64,000 nt of DNA from the NCBI GenBank assembly GCA_036925085.1, contig JAUPFP010000016.1:2938903-3002902 (forward strand), given 5' to 3'. Both the position numbers and the translations under genes were made by a program. The notes under the pieces were generated by a model that was not told where the DNA came from, did not search any database, and saw only the letters and a list, made by a program, of their open reading frames with translations. Below are positions 1 to 14,100 of the stretch, one piece after another; within the stretch, counting starts at the first letter, position 1; each line of letters starts with the position of its first letter. The stretch is from Brachycybe producta (Eukaryota > Arthropoda > Diplopoda > Playtdesmida > Andrognathidae).

Positions 1-372
1 TCTTGAGGAGTATCGCAAGTCTATGCATCAAAGACTATCCAGAAAAGAATCTTCCAACGATTTTTGTGTATTTCGAAGGAAACATGAAGATGAAGTTTGT
101 CGGTTCTCACGAATTTGGAGGAATGAAGTTGTCAACAGACGGTATCTAATCAAAAGAACATGTTGATCAAAGAGATAATTTATTTTTAACTACTTTTTTT
201 TTCTACTTATTTTGAAGGCTTGGAATGGATGTTATCTAAAACAGGTGCGGTGAAAACGGATCTCGAACGTCCTCCTAAAAAAGCAATAAGAGACGTGCTG
301 TTCTCTTCACTCGGAACGAAGAACCGAAACGATGATAGCGACGGAAGTGTCGATGAAAATGACTGGGATTGA
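1..372 (+). CDS. PDCL3: Phosducin-like protein 3, C-terminal two exons (5' partial)
   Basis: Exons at 1-141 (frame from base 3, ends in phase 1) and 218-372 are joined across a 76-bp intron (GT at 142, TTTGAAG acceptor at 211-217). The visible 97 codons end at TGA 370-372. Exon 1 gives the end of the thioredoxin-like fold, with the stretch [18 protein letters not shown]. Exon 2 continues [16 protein letters not shown] and ends in an acidic tail, [13 protein letters not shown]. Known of the family: PhLP2/PDCL3 proteins are cytosolic co-chaperones of the CCT/TRiC chaperonin that help fold actin and tubulin; vertebrate PDCL3 also stabilises a VEGF receptor. The pattern '[10 protein letters not shown]' then 'LEW.L...GA..TDLE' then an acidic tail is characteristic of the PDCL2/PDCL3 branch. 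PDCL3 is favoured over PDCL2 by the acidic DSD/ENDWD tail; this is recall, not a search. The 5' exons lie left of the window. Confidence 0.88.
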
Positions 373-422
373 TGTTGTTTTTTATACTACGGATCAAACA
401 AAACATTTATTGTTTTATTTAA

Positions 423-428
423 AATAAA
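423..428 (+). terminator. Poly(A) signal of the PDCL3 gene
   Basis: AATAAA lies 51 bases after the PDCL3 stop codon, followed by another AATAAAATAAAA stretch at about 462-473. Either could serve as the 3' end; the first is at a typical distance. Position and motif are the only evidence. Confidence 0.5.
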
Positions 429-1974
429 ACTCATTTGATTATTTATAAATTTGATTACTTTGAATAAAATAAAATGGTTAAAAAAAACTTGTTATTTAAA
501 ATATATGTGAATTGTCTCATCACCTGTCGCTTTTCTCAGTGATTCATCACTGTTAATTTATTCATCTACTATTCTAAAGAAAATCAAAGAATAAGAAAAC
601 AATGTAAAATACAACGTGAAATAAAAACAACTTGAAAAGAATTATAAAAAAAAATGAAAAATAAAACCTATCCTTGTCTATAACGAATTCAGGAGTAAAA
701 GATAATTCTCGAAAGTAAAAAGTACAAAATGTACAATATTTTAGAATTTGTACACTAAATAACCAACCAATTAGAAGTTGCTGGTCGTCATAAAGCAAGC
801 TTTCATGGCTGCCAACTTTATATGTTCATTTCTTTCTGGTGAAATTTCAAGATTTTTCACAAAATGAGGTAAATGGAGGAAAATTGAAAATTCTAATGTA
901 GCCTACCAAAGAGCCCATCTAAAGATTTGTTTACTGGTTAATTTTCACGATTCTAGTGTATAATTTCCTAGAACATTCGTGCACAACGGGAGGGAGGGAG
1001 TCAGTCCTTAGCAAATTATGATATTAGAAGATTAGATGACATTACATTTCAGTATCACATCTGATTTGTAATTGATAATTCAAATAAGTTTAGGAGAAAA
1101 TGAACAATTATTTTTTTTAATTTACTATTTGCAATTTAATTGGTTTTTTCACTGATGTAATTAGTAATTGTAATCATCTTGAAAAGTAATTTTTCCAAAC
1201 ATCTAGAATACAACTAAATTACAAATTTCTAGTTAATTTAACAAACTACAGATTGGATTTTATTCATCCAATTCATGACATTTTTTTTGCAGCGATGATG
1301 TACACACAAGAAAGGTTTATATTAAATTATTTCAGTGTGTCTCTCATAATTAAGTTTTATTATAACTACAACTTCACCATGTGGTATACTTTAAAAAAAT
1401 AAAAATTAGCATAAATTATTCTTTCCAAATGCCTTTAAAACTACATGCAAATTGTTGTTATGCAGTGAAACCATTTTCTGTTATGTTGTCATTAAGGCAA
1501 TATTAATTGCAATATGTAGGAAAAACAAACAATTATCTAATGTTTCATACTGTAATTATTTTTTTTTACTAATATCTGTTTCGCTTTAATATTAAATTTC
1601 AAGGCGATTAAATTTCATATTTATAACTTAATTAATAAAATGGGTAAGAGTAATTTTGGATTTTTTTTTTGGAAGTTGAATATAAATGTATGTACATGTA
1701 GATACGACAAAGCAAAAATCATATGACAAAAAACACAAAACATTTGTTTTGTAAACACAAAGATATGAATACCTTTTGACTAATACAACAGGCATTAATT
1801 AATGATGCTGATAATAAAAATGACGCAACCCAAATCAATCATTATTCGTGTTTTTTTTTGTGTTGCACTTATTCCAAGTGAAAAAGAACAAACATTGCGC
1901 AGCTGAAATAACGCAAGAAAAGTTCGTTTTTGCCAAAATTAAACACATTTTTTTGTTGTTATTTGCCCCCTTGT
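429..1974. other. Convergent intergenic region and DNER 3' UTR
   Basis: This AT-rich stretch lies between the PDCL3 and DNER-like stop codons, and the DNER 3' UTR must lie in it. Reverse-strand AATAAA motifs occur near 1259, 1352 and 556, too many to choose from. A short piece at 759-785 (CCAATTAGAAGTTGC then CGTCATAAAG) matches the arm of the foldback element at 19257-19463. No other coding sequence was seen. Confidence 0.5.
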
Positions 1975-2110
1975 TTATGACTTAGCTGCAATACTTATGA
2001 GTGGCGCTTCCAACGTGTCTGCAAAATCCAGACCTGAAGCATCGTAAAGGTTATCTAATGATGGTTGATGAACTTGTGTACACAAGTCACTGTCAACATT
2101 AAACTTTAAT
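1975..2110 (-). CDS. DNER: DNER exon 11: cytoplasmic C terminus and stop
   Basis: The acceptor is TTTCAAACAG just above 2110. The exon opens in phase 2 (CG|A, Arg) and reads [20 protein letters not shown], then LYDASGLDF, ending IAAKS with TAA at 1975-1977. The NLYDAS motif and a hydrophobic end resemble the vertebrate DNER tail (MYDV... then LVTLIK). Confidence 0.82.
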
Positions 2111-5100
2111 CTGTTTGAAAATTGCAATAAAAAAAATCATATGTTAAGAGATCGTCATTTTGTTTGGTACATTTTTTTTTGGCTTCAGAAGAAAAAAAAT
2201 ATACAGGATCAAAAAAGGTCACTGTCCACTTTCTATGGTTAGTGGTCACTTTAAAAACCAAACACAGAATAAATAAAATATTTCACGTATTCTGACAGTT
2301 GGTCGTTTTCTTTCCTGATTTCACAGTAAATTTGTTATATTACTAATGGTGCATTTAGGCAAACTATAAATAAAAAATTAAAAGAAAGCCTACTGAAAAA
2401 TAAAAAAATATACTGGTAATTTGAAGTATAAGTGAAAATCTTTTAACACAAAAACGAATATGATCAAAAATCAGACAACACGAAATATATTTTTGGTCCG
2501 ATCCTTTACAAAATAAATATTTCGGTCTCTTTCATTTCGCGTTAGGCTGTTAAAAATTGTACTAAAAAACAAAATATTATTCTAAAGTAGAATAGAAAAA
2601 AATTATTTTAAATTATAAAAGAGACAAATCTGACAGTGGAAACAGTTTAATACGAAATGATAACGACCGAAATATTTAATTTCGTGATAAAAGAAAAAAG
2701 AAATGGACTGAAAACTTATTTCTTGTTTTCAGTTTTCGCGTTTTTCACTGTTTAAATTAATAAAAAAAATACATTTTAAAGTAATGAAAAAAAAAATTAT
2801 TTAAAGTAATGAAAATTAAACATAATTTTAAAGTGCATTGAAACAAAAAAAATATTAATTCAAGGTAGTGAAAATCTGTAAATGTCGAAGGGGGCATTTG
2901 ACATTTTCTGCTTGAATTTCATTTAAGAGCCTACAGTGAAAAAAAAACTTACAAAAATCTTCGCATGTAGGCGCTTCTGTAGCTGTGACGTCAACATGTG
3001 GCAAAAAAATCAATTTTGATACACTTTTGTCCGCCATTTTCTCTCTTATCGATGGATAAAAGTGGGTATATTTTAATAACGACTCTTTTTTGGGTAAATA
3101 TGCACTACTGAAAAAAGGAAGAGCAACTTTTGATCTACAATGGTGAGTAATTTGAGTCGTATACAATTAGTGGTCAAATTTTAGGGTATCATGAAACTTA
3201 TGGTTAGTGGGAAATTTAGATCCTATAAAATGTATAAACGGAGGAGCGTTTGTCGCCTATGGGATTTAACATGAGCTAAAAAAATATGAGATTTTAAAAT
3301 GAAATTAAAAATAGAAAAACTAATTATAAACTTGTACCAACGTATCACTAGATGAGCAATATTGTTATGTACATATTGCAATTTCAATTTTGAAAATCAC
3401 AATTTTTGTTGCAGAAAACAAAACATTTGTGTGAACCATGTATTTTTAAATAGGAATTTAACATGGGCTAAAAATACGAGATTTTAAGCGAAATTAAAAA
3501 TAGAAAAACTAATTATAAATTTGTACCAACGTATCACTAGATGAGCAATATTGTTATGTACATATTGCAATTTGAATTTTGAAAATAACAATTTTCGTTG
3601 CAGAAAACAAAACACTTGCCTGAACCATGTATTTTTAAAATAGGAATTTCTCTTTCTCATTGGTTTCAATGGCTTAGCTGTGGGGCGCGCCACTAAACGG
3701 CGAAAAGTGGAACTATAATTGTCATCTGCTAATATTCAAAATGGCGTCACACATATAGGCTCTTAAACAACAAAAAAAGCAACTGAACTGCACATAATTC
3801 AAATAAAATTTTGAAAACAATTGTTTGAATGGTGCACATACAAACCAAGATAAATACACCATTCTAACTTCAGCATGTTTTAATACTTTACCTGCAAAAG
3901 TCAATTGTTTATTTTTTTTATTTCATGTGAAACTAACCGTTTGCAGTTGTCTTGTTCGGAACAATTTCTGGACTTCCGGAAGGCAAAACGTTGATAGGTT
4001 TTGTGAATACGACAATGGCAAATTCCGACAACTACCAACACAATAAAGAAGGCGGAAGCCAAAGTTCCTAAGGGAAAGAAACACAGACACATACAAAAAA
4101 AAACATCATACATCACAGGCATTATTAAGATAAAACTCTTAAAGTGCATGATGTATTCACATACACACATACAAGCACTTTATTATTATAATATATACAG
4201 TGTCTCCCAAAAAATGTATACACATTTTGGTTGTTAATAACTGCCATGTTTGTTTTCTAAAATTGAATTTTATTTTATAATTAAAAAAAAAACTGAAATT
4301 GTGACAATGGTGCAATATCTCAAGTTTCCTAAATGTCCTCCATTCTAATCAAGGCATTGCTGACATCGGTAAGAAACCGATTTGCCAACATCAATTAACG
4401 TATCTCTTAATTTTGCGACGATTTTATTTCTTGCCATAAATGTATAAATTGGAAGTAATAAAAGAAAATTATCCCAGAATTGCAAAATATACATTGAAGT
4501 TTGCAGATCAGTTTCTTACCAATGCGAATGGGTGACATTTTGAAAACTTGAGATGAAAATGCATCATTTAAATGATGCATTATTATCTCAAGATAAAACA
4601 TGCAATGCTGTAATATCATAATCTTTATTGTAACATTTATTCTTAATTATAAAATTAAATTTAAGAAGAATAAAAAAAACATGGCAGTTATTAACAACAA
4701 ATTGTGCATATATATTATTGGAGCACGCTGTATTATGGCAACAGTCACACTGAAATACTTTGGGGCCTTTGCGATGTTCTTTATCAGTTGGTTCAACAAT
4801 TCCCATTGCATGAATGTCATTAAATTATAATCGAATAAGTAGAAATAAAAAAAAATTATATTAAATATGGAACATATTCCCTATAGCTTTAAACAGCAAG
4901 AATGTTATATGTCCAAGGTATGATTATCGATTATATTTTATAAGCCTATGGACATGCTACTGTTTACAATAAATATGGGTTAGGAGGAGACAAATTGTGT
5001 TGGTTTGTGAATAGAAGCTGGCACCACCAGTGGTTTAGCAAATTGAACAAGTTTGTCTTTTCCAGATGATTAATTAAAGACAACGTGCAAGTCAGTCTCG

Positions 5101-8100
5101 TCTGTGACCTGCGGTCCCATGTGAACATCCAATGCACACACACACACACACACAGCAGTGGCACCCGAAGTATTTTTTCATTCAGAGGAGGCAAGTGACA
5201 AAGTCACAAAGGCTAAAAATGAAAATGACTACATTGGGCAGAAAATAGCCTTAAATACACCCAGACTTGGTCACCTATTCATAAAAGTCATGTTATGTCT
5301 CAGCTAGATTTCGTACAAATTATTCAGGGTGAAAATACACTAAAGTTACATATAATTTATGTATTGTGTATTACAGGATATTTTTGAATATTTGGAATAC
5401 ATGAAAGCCTTTTCAATTCCATAAGCGACTAAGACTTTATTTTAAAAAATGTATTTTTCTTAGAATTTCTTGCAAGCAAAGCGAGCCATAAAAATATTTT
5501 CAAATATCATGTCAACATTCAAAATATAAAAATTATATATAAGGTGTTCATAAAGTCCTTGTGCAGGGTCAGCTTTTAATAAAAGTAACTTCATTTCTAT
5601 TTTATATACTGTAAGATAGAAACAATTTGTAAAATGTTACTGAAAGGGGAAATTATTCAAGATTTAGCATATTTAATTATAGAAATGTTAACTTTCGACA
5701 TATCCACCATTTTTTTGTTGTATACCAAGGATAACACCTTTCTAAAGTTTTTGAAACACGTTCTGTAGTTGTGTTTGTGAGTTATAACACTGATCACATT
5801 TGTTATGTTATCACAGAGATCGGTTAGAGAGTGAGGCTTAATTTGTGTGTCCCTTTCAGTAGCATTTTACGGATTTCTTTACATATTATACTTTTACTTT
5901 AGGACCCCTTGTCATTTTGCTTTCTTTTTCAGAAAATATTTAAACCTGTACACCTTGTTCAGGTTCATGTACAAACCTCACATACAAACTTTGACAAACA
6001 CAATAAATACAAACCAACCCAGAAACAGATAATTAAAGAGAATACAAAAAAGCAGTCAAGCACAATGAAAGAAAACACATAGTGACACATACAGAGCCAC
6101 ATAACACCATAACGCAGCTACACACCATGAAAAAACATACACAGTAACACATACACACACGTCTATTATGGTAATTAAAGAGATTGCAGCACACACTCAT
6201 TGTTTCTCCTCAATGTGCGAGTGGCCTAAAGCCTATAGGCGGGTGGGCCATAGAAACATTTGCAACACCCTAATAACAAAGAACACACAATCATATCAGG
6301 TACGGCACCTGATGTGATTGTGTTTTTTTTGTCAGTAGGACTGGAAGAGAAACGGCCTGTAGACAAATAATTATTTTTACTTGGCCCTAACGAATTCCAA
6401 AAAACTCTTACAGCCCCACCCTTTTAACTATGTTCTATTTTCATTTTATCACTATAAAATTGTTTTTTTTTTTGCTATTTTGCACTAATTTTTTTAACAA
6501 GCTTAGCGAGTAATTTTTTTTTTAAAAAATAAAGTGAGTAGAACCAGCGAAATTATTTTCCAACTTTCTGTTTCCATCCACCCCCTCCACCGCCACAAAA
6601 TATATTCCTTTTTATGTTTTTAATGTTAAAAAAACATCAATTTCTGGTTCATTTTTTTGTGCGATTTTTAAACGATTATCACATTTTATCACAAAATCGG
6701 CTTTATAATGAAAAATTCCAGACCTCAAACTTATTCGGTCCAAAAAGAAAATTTCTGATTGCCCGATAGGTTAGTCCACCCCTAACTCAAACTGATAAAA
6801 AAATGCACACACACAATACACATCCACACGAAACGTTTATATTTTTTTTCCACCTGAATAAAATAGTCATGTACTGTATGTATATATGGCATACTACTAA
6901 CGAAAGGTGATTTTGAAAACACCTTTGAATAATCCCAGATTCCCCGAGGCCTAAGACGTGTGATGAAAATTTTGCACTTTATTGAAAAGTGTGTTTTTTT
7001 TACCGGTACTTCAAAAGAATTCATTTTCAAATTCGATTTCAAAGATTTGCACCTGGTAAAGGTATTCTGCTGAGACAAAATAGATGTGTTCAAGTGAAAT
7101 CGATAAATGTAGTACACACTTCAATTAAGGTGCAAGAATCGTTTTGAAAATCAACATTTGAAAACAAACAAAGTAGTGAGCAGCAAAACAGTTGCAGTTT
7201 CAACAGTAGAACCAGCAGCAGCAACAACACACTAATTAAATTGTATTAAAATAGCCTAAAGGATAGTTAAATTAGCTTTTTTTATATGCCATTGAAGAAA
7301 AATGCAACGGAATCCAACAACCATAATTCAAATTCATTATAAGAAACAAACTGAAATTGAAACACATAAAATTTTCCAAGCTGGATTATATTTTAGGAGT
7401 ATTTCTAAATCCTAAAATAAAACAAAACTCCTGTTTGAGACCATAACTTTTTATCAGATAAAAACTAAACGAACAATAAAAACTAATACCTTCTCTACTC
7501 TTGCAATATTTTTATTGAAGCTGCAAAAAAAAAACGAAAGGATGCAATGTTCTCTTCGTTTTTAAAGCTAGATACCGGTTATACTTCGCTTCAAGGTGGA
7601 TGAAAAACGTCAAGTGAACATTTTTGTTTAGTAACAACATTACAAAATTTTTTTAAAATTATTTTCAAAATTAGAATGGTAGAAGATTACGCTAAAAGTT
7701 TTGTCATTAAAATATTTTAAAAAATAAACATTTTATAGAAGTTTGAAAAGGATCCGTCTTTTAGGGTTATCCATTGACATTTCATGAAAAAAATGATTTA
7801 TACTTTTATTAAAACCCCCCAAAAAACAGCACGTGTGCCAATCTATTGCCTTCACTGATGTTTATTTGTGGTCTTTTAAAAATTATTTTTAGGTATTTTT
7901 TACCAACATTTTGATGGATGTTTTTTCTTATGAGTGCATACTCAATGGAGTTTAACATAAAAGTTAGAAATTTGCGATTTTGAAATATTTTTTTAAAAAA
8001 TAGAAGCACACTTACCAATTTTGTGTCATTCTATCACTAGATGAACATATATTTAAAGTGCCCATTGCACTTTGAAAAATTAAAATTAGACAACTTTAAA

Positions 8101-11100
8101 TATGAAAAATAAACATACTGCGGCTACTGTATTTTTTAAAAATTAACGGGTGTATGGGTTCAATAGAAAAAAAAACGCTAGCACTCTTTGTGGGGATTTT
8201 TCGAAGTAATTTTGCGAAGTAGCCTCTTAACCGAATCATCATTGAAGTAAAGACAAAATGTAAAAGCTTATCCTGTACAAAGATATGAAGAGTTAACTGT
8301 ATTTAGTTTCGGTTTGTACTTTGCAAAAAAAAAAAATAGTTATCCAAAAAAAAAAAAGTTAAAATTCTAGAAATTGATCACATAATCCCTCCAAAAAAAA
8401 GTAGTTTACAAAAATGTCCTTATCATAAAATATTTTGTCCAATTTCAAGTTGCTATATGACAGATATTTTGTGCCTCGTTAACTATATTTTATTGTTTAT
8501 GTACAAAAAAAACAATATTTGAAATTTATTTGTACTGAAAATATGAAACCTAAGTCTCCATCCCACAACAAAAATGTTTTGATGGTTCAGTATTATATTT
8601 ATTTTTTTTTTATAAAAAAAAGTATGATTATTAAAGATTCTTAGAACTAGAAGATTTAGTTCATATTTTTCAGTCAATTAAACAATTGACTGAAACAACA
8701 GCAGATTACTGTTTGACTCAAGACATACTATATATAATAAAATTGGAGCGCAGACTACAAACAGTCGGTGACGGACTAGATTGTAGCAAGATCAGCGCAC
8801 ACGACCGCCAGTTTGTCCGTGGTTGTGCTTGTGCATGGATGCCTGCCATCATGCGCGCGCACCGTACAGAACCTACGTAAACACTATAAACCACCCGACT
8901 AATTAGTAGTTCGTGTGTGTGTGTTGTCCACGGCCGTGTACAGGTCCTCCATCACACCACCAACAATCGGGTCGGTGGGAAAAATGGAACATATGTCAAC
9001 ATCTTTTTTTGTTGGTCCGCCTTTTAGTCGACCGTGTGCATTGCCCTGTAAGAAGGTATACCGTTCATTCTGACCAACTCAACTGTCTGGCATTGTCTGT
9101 CGTCTGCGCTCACCCTAAAATACAACGTACCAGTTATATAAACGAGGAATATAACTTTTTTTTTTTATATTTTTGTAATTGGTCATTGTAAAATGTTAAA
9201 CCACCACCTTGTAGCTCTACTTAGAGTCCCTGACATTTCACCAACATTTTGTTGGAATTTCTCTTTTTAACTTCAGTAATTTTTTGTAAATAAAAAATTT
9301 AGTAATTTTCTAGATCTCCATCAAGTGTCTCAAAACATTAATTTTGTCTTTCTAAAGTTATAAATATTTTCAGTACACCACTTAAAAGGCAAGTTTTTCA
9401 CAAACCTACCTACATGTACACATAACCACTACAAGCTCATTATTAAGAGAGTCTAATTAGGGCAGAAAAAAATGAAAGGGCAGGTCTTACTTATGCTCTG
9501 GTCAAGTATCGCAACTTACTGCATACAGATGAGTCTAATGACTGATGTCAAAATGACTGTCAAACGGCCTTGAATAAATGACCACCGAATGGCCTTTTGT
9601 CTCATCACCTCGCTACATTTACTTAACATTTGCTTACAACATTTTCTGTACATAGTCAGAGCTTTTGACCTGCTCTTTATCTCTGCACCTTTTGTTCAAA
9701 AAATTAGCATGCATACATTAATGCAACAGTCAGGAATTATGCTCCTCATTTAAATAAACCAATCAGTAATATTGAGCTGACATTTCTATAGTGTAATAGA
9801 TAAAAAATGATTATGAAATCTTACCAACAGCAATGTAGACATTGTAGAAATGGCTTAATTGGATTCCGGTTGGAACTTCAACTTGCAGATGTTCTTCAGT
9901 CATAGTTGGAATTGGTTCCAAATGAAACACATCTGTAAAATCAACCAAATTAAGCATAAACGTTGGAAATGGACAGACAACCACAAATTCATACATGCAT
10001 ATACACTCTACATATAACAGCTATGGTAAAATAAATAGCAACCAAAATGCGATTTGAAATTTTTTGTACTTTACAGGTAAATTTTTTATCAATTTGTCTT
10101 AATATTTCATGGAAATTTCAATTGAAATAAAAAATACATATTTTCGAACATTTTTATGTAAAAATTTGTTAATTTTGTCTTGTTATTTTTTTTAATTGTT
10201 AGTTAAAATCTATATGCAAAAATCTAATTTTTTTTATAAACTAGGGTCTTTTGAATGGTTTTGTGTTGATAAAAAATTGCGATTATTCTAAAAAATAATT
10301 AAAATAAATAAAGATGTTCTAAAATATATGTGCTTTTAATTTCACTAAAGATTTGTATGAATTGTTGACAGAAATTAAAATTAATTTAGCTTTAACATGG
10401 TTGCTATAAAAATAGCAACCATGTTAAAGCTAAATTAATTTTAATAAGCATTTTAATTTCCATAGCTGTATCATGTATGTATATTTTTATGTTACAATAA
10501 AAGTAGTAAAAAATAGTTATTCTGCATAATTGCTAATTAATGTAGAAAACCACCAACTCACTACTAAATCTGCACAATTAATTGCATTCTAGGCAATAAG
10601 CGCAAAAGCCTGAAAAACAAGCCAATTTAGATAATCTCTTTTACGCTTCAAAGTAGATTGGTTTATAACTTGAGGCATTTCTGCACATTGAATAAAAACA
10701 ATATTAATTGTGAAGATTTACAAACGAATTGGTTGTTCTGTACAATGACTAGTGATTCTGTTGAATGACTGATTTTTCCATTTGACGATAACATAATATA
10801 TTGGCCAAAATAAACTTAAGTTTCCCATTATCATGCCAAAAAAAAACCCAATAAAAGTAACTCTTGTATATAGATACTATGCAAATTTAATCCTAAATAA
10901 CTTCATAAAAAAGTACTGAAAGATGCAAAAACCAACAGACGTGAAAAGTAACAGCCTCTGGGCCACAATGAATAATAACTTTTTTCAACATCCAAATAAA
11001 GAGAAAAAAAAAATGGAATAAATTAAAAGTCATAAATTCAAAGTTGAATTTAAAATTAAGATTATAATCTGCACCTGTGATGCACTTAAAGGTGGTTTTA

Positions 11101-14100
11101 AAGTGTAAACCACACCTCAATTTTGACTTTCGAGAGCAAAATTATGAAAAACTTTAGTGTTTTAGAAACTAGAAAGGCAGCTCAATTACGTAAGGATAAT
11201 TTCATATTATTATTATCTTTCAAAACACACCTTTTTAGTCAGTTTGATAATTGTCCAAATTTAAGCCGACAATATATATTTTTTTTTAATTTATGTCTAT
11301 AAAAAGTTTATTTTGAAAGATACCAACATGAAAATACTATGAATAGTTCCCGCTACCGTTCTAGTTTCTTAAAGCCAGGCTGCATATTTGCTTTCTGAAG
11401 CTTTAAAGCTAAGTTTGCATTGCTTTTTGTAGCTTTTCATGTTACTGCATATTTGCGTTTCAATATGTCTTTAAAAGCAAACTGCTGCTTTTTGCTTTTT
11501 CAAGCTTCCATTTAGTTTGATATTTGCAGCAGATCATACTAACTAACCAATCAATCAGAATCCATAAAAGTGAAAACGCAGATCAGCTGATTGTGTTGTA
11601 GCAGCAACATATCCCTTTTTTCAGCAGGCTACAGGTTATATTTTGATGCAAACATGCAGTATTGACTTCGTTGCTGATTTTCTTGCAAAAGAAATCAATA
11701 GCAACCAAAAGCTTTAAAGCTGCAGAAATCAATTATGCAGTCTGGCCTTAAAGCAAAATCAACCAGTAGTTTTAAAGACACAGCGAGCAAATATACAGTT
11801 TAATCATTATTGCTGTTCCTGAAACTCAGAATTAACGGAATTTTAAAATCAGCTGCTCATAAAACATTTTAACTGACAGATTCGCAACTGTGTGAAGAAA
11901 AAAAAAAGTTACAATTTACAAAAATGAACCATTAATTGACATTTTTAACAAAAAAAATCATTTCTGTTAATATTTAATTTATGTTCATCTTTTCCTAAGC
12001 AAATGACGCTAGATTTATCTTAATATTCTTAAGAGAACTTCAATGGTTTTTTTTTCTTCTTCTCCAAATTCAATTATCTAAGAGTAGTCTCATCATCATC
12101 ATCATTAGATAATTTATTTTGTCTTTAAATGATGAAAGTAATTATAACTTAGATAACCAACTATATACACATAGAAAATGCTGCCTTTGATAATTAAAAA
12201 TTTTCTCGTCCGTTGAAAAAAATTAGAAAAAAAAAATCCATTAAAACATGATTGAAAATTGCAATCATCAACTTAAAAATCATTTTCAAGTGTGTATGTA
12301 ATTTGATTGTGAGAGATCCACTAAAATCTGCATGGAAATGTGGAATAATTATTAAAAGCAGAAAAATTACTCATGACTGAATTCAGAGAGAAAGGATTAG
12401 ATTTCAAGCATTTTCACAATGAAATATTTCATCCATCAAATTAAGAAAGTTGATACATAAAAACAATCATTACAAGTCAAATAAACACAACTACAGCAGC
12501 AAACGTCAGTGTGTAAATTAATTACAAAAAAATTCAGCAAACAACAATGTTTTAATTAAATTGCAATTAATAAAAATGAGAGGATTTACAAAAAGTAGAC
12601 ATTTGAAAATACGGCTCGTATAATGAAATCATCGCAATCATGGATTTTTTTTATAACTAACAATTATTTCCATATTATTTATTAAAATGACTCTTTGTTA
12701 TGCAGAAAAATGCGGTTTCTTAAAAATGGGGTCATTAAAAGTTAAACCTATGTTCAGAGGGTTCAAAAATTAAAGTATTCAATAAAAGTGATCCCATTTT
12801 TTTTATAGAAGTTTAGACATTATGATTACATCTTTAAAAATAAACTTTTAATAACTGTTTGAAAAAGCGAAAATAGTTTTCATGAAATGTCAATGAAAAA
12901 CCCCAAAACTGGTCATTTTTCAAACTGCTATAAAATGCTCATTTTTTAAGATATTAACCATGAGAAACCTTCTAGTATAATCATCTTTTAACATTCTAGT
13001 TTTAAAAACAATTTGAATTGTTTCGTAACGTCGTTTCTAATAAAGCTTTTGTCTTGACGTTTTTGTGTTCAAATTGTACAAAAACGTCTCTGGAGCATAG
13101 CATTAGTCACTACAGTGGTGCAGTTCAGAGGGACACACACAAACTAAATATCTATTCAGCCACCTTAAATGTTTCTTCTTGAAAAACGTCAAAAGACGTT
13201 TTCAATGCTGAAAGTTCAAGTACAAAAAAAGAAAATTCGTTTCTTAAAATGTGCATACCTTGACACTTTTCGCCAGTAAATCCAGGTCTACAAGCACAAA
13301 AGAAAGTGCTCAAACTGCTCCAACATGTGGCCCCATTTAAACAAGGGTTTGGATTACAGACATTAAACTTGGCCTCACATTCTGGACCTAGTATACAAAA
13401 ACAATTACCAGATTCATTACCAATAAATGATTATTAATTACAAAACATAAGATGATGGCATTACAAACCCGTTAATCCAGGTTTACATTCGCATGAATAA
13501 CTACTTCCTCTATCCACACAGCGTTTATATTCAGGGCAACGGTTAGACTGACAAAGATCAATCTGTAAAAATAATTTCATATTATAGTCACACCTTTTCA
13601 GTTAGTTCAGTAGTAATTTTTGCATATAAATCAGTGATATTTTTTAAAGGTGCATCAAATGGAACAAATGCCAATTGGAAAAAGCACCAATTGGAACAAA
13701 TACCAACTGGAATAAGCGCCAAATGTAACAAGCAACAATAGGAACAAATGCACAAGCTTGTGACACCAAGAAGAGTTGAACAGATTTGTGTTATTTTTTG
13801 TCTGATAAAAAATGATGATAGCAAATGTTTGCAAGTTGCAACAGTTTAAAACAAAAGGGGTTCTTAAATATTTTTATTATCCTTGTTTTATCAGACAAAA
13901 TAACACAAGCCTATACTTTTTTTTTTCAACACCGCTGACATCATAAGCATCACGTTACAATGCAGCAACTATAAATTAGGGCATTTAAATTGCTGTTACA
14001 TTACTTTTCTTGTGTGAACCAAACCTTCATTTAACACACGCACATACCTTGATCTGACACCTGTTTCCAGTGTAACCAGGACCACAGTTACAAACATAGG

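Noticed and set aside
2855-3166. Minus-strand frame beginning near the TTAA element as a host gene
   Set aside because: It lies inside a repeated transposable element (also at 33147-33422), so it is listed with the element.
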